Shown here: one piece after another, positions 61,540 to 64,000 of the stretch
How the letters are laid out: the number at the start of each line of letters is the position of its first letter
Position numbering within the stretch: position 1 is the first letter of the stretch
Assembly (NCBI RefSeq): GCF_001625575.1
Contig: NZ_AUXV01000002.1
Span: 124,001-188,000, forward strand
Length of the DNA stretch: 64,000 nucleotides
Direction: 5' to 3'
Source of the DNA: Pseudoalteromonas luteoviolacea S2607
GTDB lineage: Bacteria; Pseudomonadota; Gammaproteobacteria; Enterobacterales; Alteromonadaceae
Program-made: the position numbers and the translations under genes
The notes under the pieces: model-generated
Database searches by the model: none
What the model saw: the letters and a program-made list of their open reading frames with translations, nothing else
What the model was told of the DNA's origin: nothing

Positions 61540-63039
61540 ATGGCAAAAGAGATCTTGTTGGTTGCAGAAGCTGTATCCAATGAAAAAGCAGTCCCAAGAG
61601 AGAAAATTTTTGAAGCGTTAGAGTTCGCACTGGCGACTGCAACAAAGAAAAAGCATGATGGTGAAATCGAAGTTCGTGTTTCTATCGATAGAAAAACGGG
61701 TGAATACGATACTTTCCGTCGTTGGCAGGTTGCTGAACCTTTAGAAGATGGTTCACTTGAAAACCCATATTCTGAAATCACAATTGAGGCAGCGCAGGTA
61801 GAAGAACCTGATTTGCAGCTTGGTGATTATGTTGAAGAACAAATTGAATCTATTCAGTTTGACCGTATTACAACGCAAATGGCGAAGCAAGTTATCGTGC
61901 AAAAAGTACGTGAAGCTGAGCGTGCGCTTGTTGTTGATGCGTACAAAGATCAAAAAGGTGAACTGGTTACCGGTGTAGTAAAGAAAGCATCACGTGACAC
62001 AGTAGTCATCGACCTTGGTAACAATGCTGAAGCTGTAATCTATCGCGAAGATATGTTACCACGCGAGAGTTTCAGACCTGGCGACCGTGTTCGTGGTTTA
62101 CTATACGAAGTTAAACCAGAGGCTCGTGGTGCGCAGTTATTTGTGACACGTTCGAAGCCTGAGATGCTAATGGAGCTATTCAGAATCGAAGTACCAGAGA
62201 TTGGTGAAGAGATGATTGAGCTTAGAGGTGCAGCTCGTGATCCAGGTTCTCGTGCAAAAATTGCGGTTAAATCTAATGATAAACGCATCGACCCAGTAGG
62301 TGCGTGTGTTGGTATGCGTGGTGCACGTGTACAAGCCGTTTCTACGGAACTAGGCGGAGAGCGCGTTGATATAGTATTATATGACGACAACCCTGCACAG
62401 TTCGTTATCAATGCAATGGCACCTGCAGAGGTTGCATCAATTGTGATGGATGAAGATTCTCGCACAATGGAAATTGCAGTAGAAGCAGACAATTTAGCGC
62501 AGGCTATCGGTCGTAATGGTCAAAATGTTCGTCTAGCAAGCCAATTGACTGGCTGGGAGCTTAACGTCATGACGGTTGAAGACATGGAGCGTAAAAACGC
62601 TGAAGAGTCTGACAAGCTAATTAGTTTGTTTACCGATAACTTAGATATAGATGACGACTTTGCTCAGTTCCTGATCAATGAAGGTTTCTCTACGCTTGAA
62701 GAAGTTGCTTATGTACCAGTTGCTGAATTCCTAGAGATTCAAGGTCTGGACGAAGAGACTGTTGAAGAGCTACGTAAGCGTGCCAAAGATGCATTGACAA
62801 CTAAAGCGTTACGTGACGAAGAGTCTTTAGAAGGTGCTGAGCCTGCACAAGACTTACTAGACCTAGAAGGTCTTGACCGTCATTTAGCGTTTGTGATGGC
62901 GAGCAAAGGCGTAATCACCCTAGAAGATTTAGCGGAACAAGGTATCGACGAATTAGTTGAGATCACTGAATTATCTGAACAGCAAGCGGGCGACTTTATT
63001 ATGGCTGCGCGTAACATTTGCTGGTTTAGTGAAGAGTAG
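61540..63039 (+). CDS. nusA: Transcription termination/antitermination factor NusA
   Basis: A 499-residue RNA-polymerase-binding factor acting in pausing, termination and rRNA antitermination. Order: N-terminal RNAP-binding domain (1-125, [22 protein letters not shown]), S1 domain (about 137-200), KH1 and KH2 (about 205-345; [14 protein letters not shown] and [15 protein letters not shown]), and two acidic AR repeats (about 360-495). The start was moved 33 bases downstream of the longest frame to match the family N-terminus. Length equals E. coli NusA (495). Usual neighbours on both sides. Confidence 0.97.
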   Translation: MAKEILLVAEAVSNEKAVPREKIFEALEFALATATKKKHDGEIEVRVSIDRKTGEYDTFRRWQVAEPLEDGSLENPYSEITIEAAQVEEPDLQLGDYVEEQIESIQFDRITTQMAKQVIVQKVREAERALVVDAYKDQKGELVTGVVKKASRDTVVIDLGNNAEAVIYREDMLPRESFRPGDRVRGLLYEVKPEARGAQLFVTRSKPEMLMELFRIEVPEIGEEMIELRGAARDPGSRAKIAVKSNDKRIDPVGACVGMRGARVQAVSTELGGERVDIVLYDDNPAQFVINAMAPAEVASIVMDEDSRTMEIAVEADNLAQAIGRNGQNVRLASQLTGWELNVMTVEDMERKNAEESDKLISLFTDNLDIDDDFAQFLINEGFSTLEEVAYVPVAEFLEIQGLDEETVEELRKRAKDALTTKALRDEESLEGAEPAQDLLDLEGLDRHLAFVMASKGVITLEDLAEQGIDELVEITELSEQQAGDFIMAARNICWFSEE

Positions 63040-63065
63040 TTTATTAACGGGAGGTAACGCATAAT

Positions 63066-64000
63066 ATGGCAGACGTGAGCATAGAGAAACTAGCCGAGAA
63101 CATTGGTACAACTGTTGATAAATTACTACAGCAGTTAACAGATGCAGGGATCTCCAAAGCCAAAGGCGATCAGGTCAGTGAATCTGAAAAAGCCCAATTG
63201 CTTGACTTTTTGAGCAAGCAACACGGTGGTACAGGTTCTGAGGGTCCTGAACGTATGACTCTTCAGCGTAAAAGCAAGAGTACCCTAAGTGTTACTGGTT
63301 CGACTGGTAAAGCTAAATCGGTTCAGGTAGAAGTACGTAAAAAGCGCACTTACGTTAAAAAGAGCGCAATCGAGCAGCAAAAAGAGCAAGAACGCTTAGC
63401 TGCAGAGGAAGCTGCGCGCAAAGAAGCAGAATTGATAGCTCAACAAGAAGCTGAGCAAAAAGCGAAAGAAGAAGCTGAACGCAATGCCCAACAGGAAGCA
63501 GAGCGAAAAGCCAAAGAGGAAGCTGAGCGCAAAGCTAAAGAAGAAGCCAAACGTAAAGCAGAAGCAGAACGTCAAGCGAAAGAACAGCAGAGTAAAGAAG
63601 TGGATAGCGCCCAACAAGAGCAAGAGAAAATCGAAGCAGAACGTCTTCGTACAGAAGCAGAAGCAGCAGCCTTAAAGAAAGCTGAGGAAGAAGCAAACCG
63701 TCAAGCTGAAGAAGCTCGCCGTCTAGCAGAAGAAAATGAAGCACGTTGGAAAGCAGAAGAAGAAGAGCGTAAACGTCGCGAAGCTTCAGCTGACCACCAT
63801 ATGACAACTTCTACATTTGCACGTGAAGCTGAAGACGAGTCTGATGCACGTGAAGAAAAGAGTGCACGTCGCAAGAAGAAGAAAAAGCCACAGGCTAAAG
63901 AGACCAACACTCAGCAGTCACGTGGTAAAAAAGGCAAGCTAAAAGCACCAACGTCACTTCAGCATGGTTTCCAAAAGCCAGCTGCAGAAGTTAAGCAGGA
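63066..64000 (+). CDS. infB: Translation initiation factor IF-2, N-terminal part (cut by window end)
   Basis: The first 311 codons of infB are present; the frame stays open to the edge. Residues 1-50 form the IF2 N-terminal subdomain ([20 protein letters not shown]), followed by a second helical element (KRTYVKKSA) and a long Glu/Ala/Lys/Arg-rich helical linker (about 100-260) typical of gammaproteobacterial IF-2, then a Lys-rich KKKKKPQA segment. The GTPase domain lies beyond the window. SD GGGAGG is 8 bases before the ATG; 26 bases separate it from the nusA stop. Confidence 0.97.
   Translation, partial: MADVSIEKLAENIGTTVDKLLQQLTDAGISKAKGDQVSESEKAQLLDFLSKQHGGTGSEGPERMTLQRKSKSTLSVTGSTGKAKSVQVEVRKKRTYVKKSAIEQQKEQERLAAEEAARKEAELIAQQEAEQKAKEEAERNAQQEAERKAKEEAERKAKEEAKRKAEAERQAKEQQSKEVDSAQQEQEKIEAERLRTEAEAAALKKAEEEANRQAEEARRLAEENEARWKAEEEERKRREASADHHMTTSTFAREAEDESDAREEKSARRKKKKKPQAKETNTQQSRGKKGKLKAPTSLQHGFQKPAAEVKQ

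Noticed and set aside
63396..63807. Leucine/phenylalanine-rich leftward frames inside infB
   Set aside because: They are antisense to the Glu/Lys/Ala-rich linker of IF-2 and owe their open frames to that low-complexity composition.

Overview
The window looks like a chromosomal segment of a marine gammaproteobacterium of the Alteromonadales, most likely Pseudoalteromonas or a close relative. The basis is the moderate-to-low GC content, a NhaD-type Na+/H+ antiporter, a TonB-dependent receptor, MipA/OmpV plus DUF3019 proteins, TyrR with a tyrosine-degradation pair (HPD, FAH), and the conserved gammaproteobacterial order initiator tRNA-Met, rimP, nusA, infB at the right end. I saw no rRNA, CRISPR array, insertion sequence or prophage. 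The genus is an inference from gene content, not from a search.

Layout. 0.2-13 kb is housekeeping and envelope genes: a DUF368 polyprenyl-phosphate translocase, nhaD, pfkA, a collagen-like lipoprotein, an MmcQ/YjbR protein, a PAS/GGDEF/EAL protein, a protease III-like M16 peptidase and sixA. 13-24 kb holds a TonB-dependent receptor with two LacI-type palindromes and a long leader, a HAD phosphatase, a periplasmic ATP-dependent DNA ligase, yegD, mgsA, two exporters, a DUF4442 protein, and a bactofilin/M23 peptidase pair whose genes overlap. 24-30 kb holds fahA, hpd with TyrR boxes, a POT peptide transporter and a DUF642 protein.

30.3-49.0 kb is the most unusual region. Seven leftward genes, packed with 1-22 bp overlaps or an 8 bp gap, form one probable operon with its own promoter and terminator. 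Three products carry the hallmarks of the poly-gamma-glutamate (PGA) synthesis machinery: CapA/PgsA (metallophosphatase-fold lipoprotein), CapC/PgsC (GLVVPGYL membrane protein, internally duplicated with a large C-terminal extension) and CapB/PgsB (Mur-ligase-like, GTRGKSGT P-loop, fused to a HEAT-like N-terminal half). Interleaved are a CHASE2/GAF/PAS-like membrane sensor with no output domain, a 763-residue membrane-anchored periplasmic protein, a possible periplasmic amidohydrolase, and a 1433-residue protein ending in a probable outer-membrane beta-barrel. I infer an envelope-spanning system that makes and exports a PGA-like amino-acid polymer in a Gram-negative cell. The polymer itself is not proven by sequence.

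49-64 kb: tyrR is divergent from that operon and has a TyrR box overlapping its own -35. Then come a secreted hypothetical, a hotdog thioesterase, ompW with FNR-like sites, dapE, a three-gene overlapping operon (zinc phospholipase C/P1-nuclease-like enzyme, SurA/PpiC-like protein, membrane-anchored coiled coil), mipA and DUF3019, a lipoprotein, a possible degenerate globin, a delta-class carbonic anhydrase, and the metY-rimP-nusA-infB operon with terminator-like hairpins in its leader. infB is cut by the window edge.

Several start codons were moved downstream from the longest reading frame on the basis of Shine-Dalgarno position or family N-termini (HAD phosphatase, ligase, bactofilin, M23, fahA, hpd, capA, tyrR, dapE, carbonic anhydrase, nusA).
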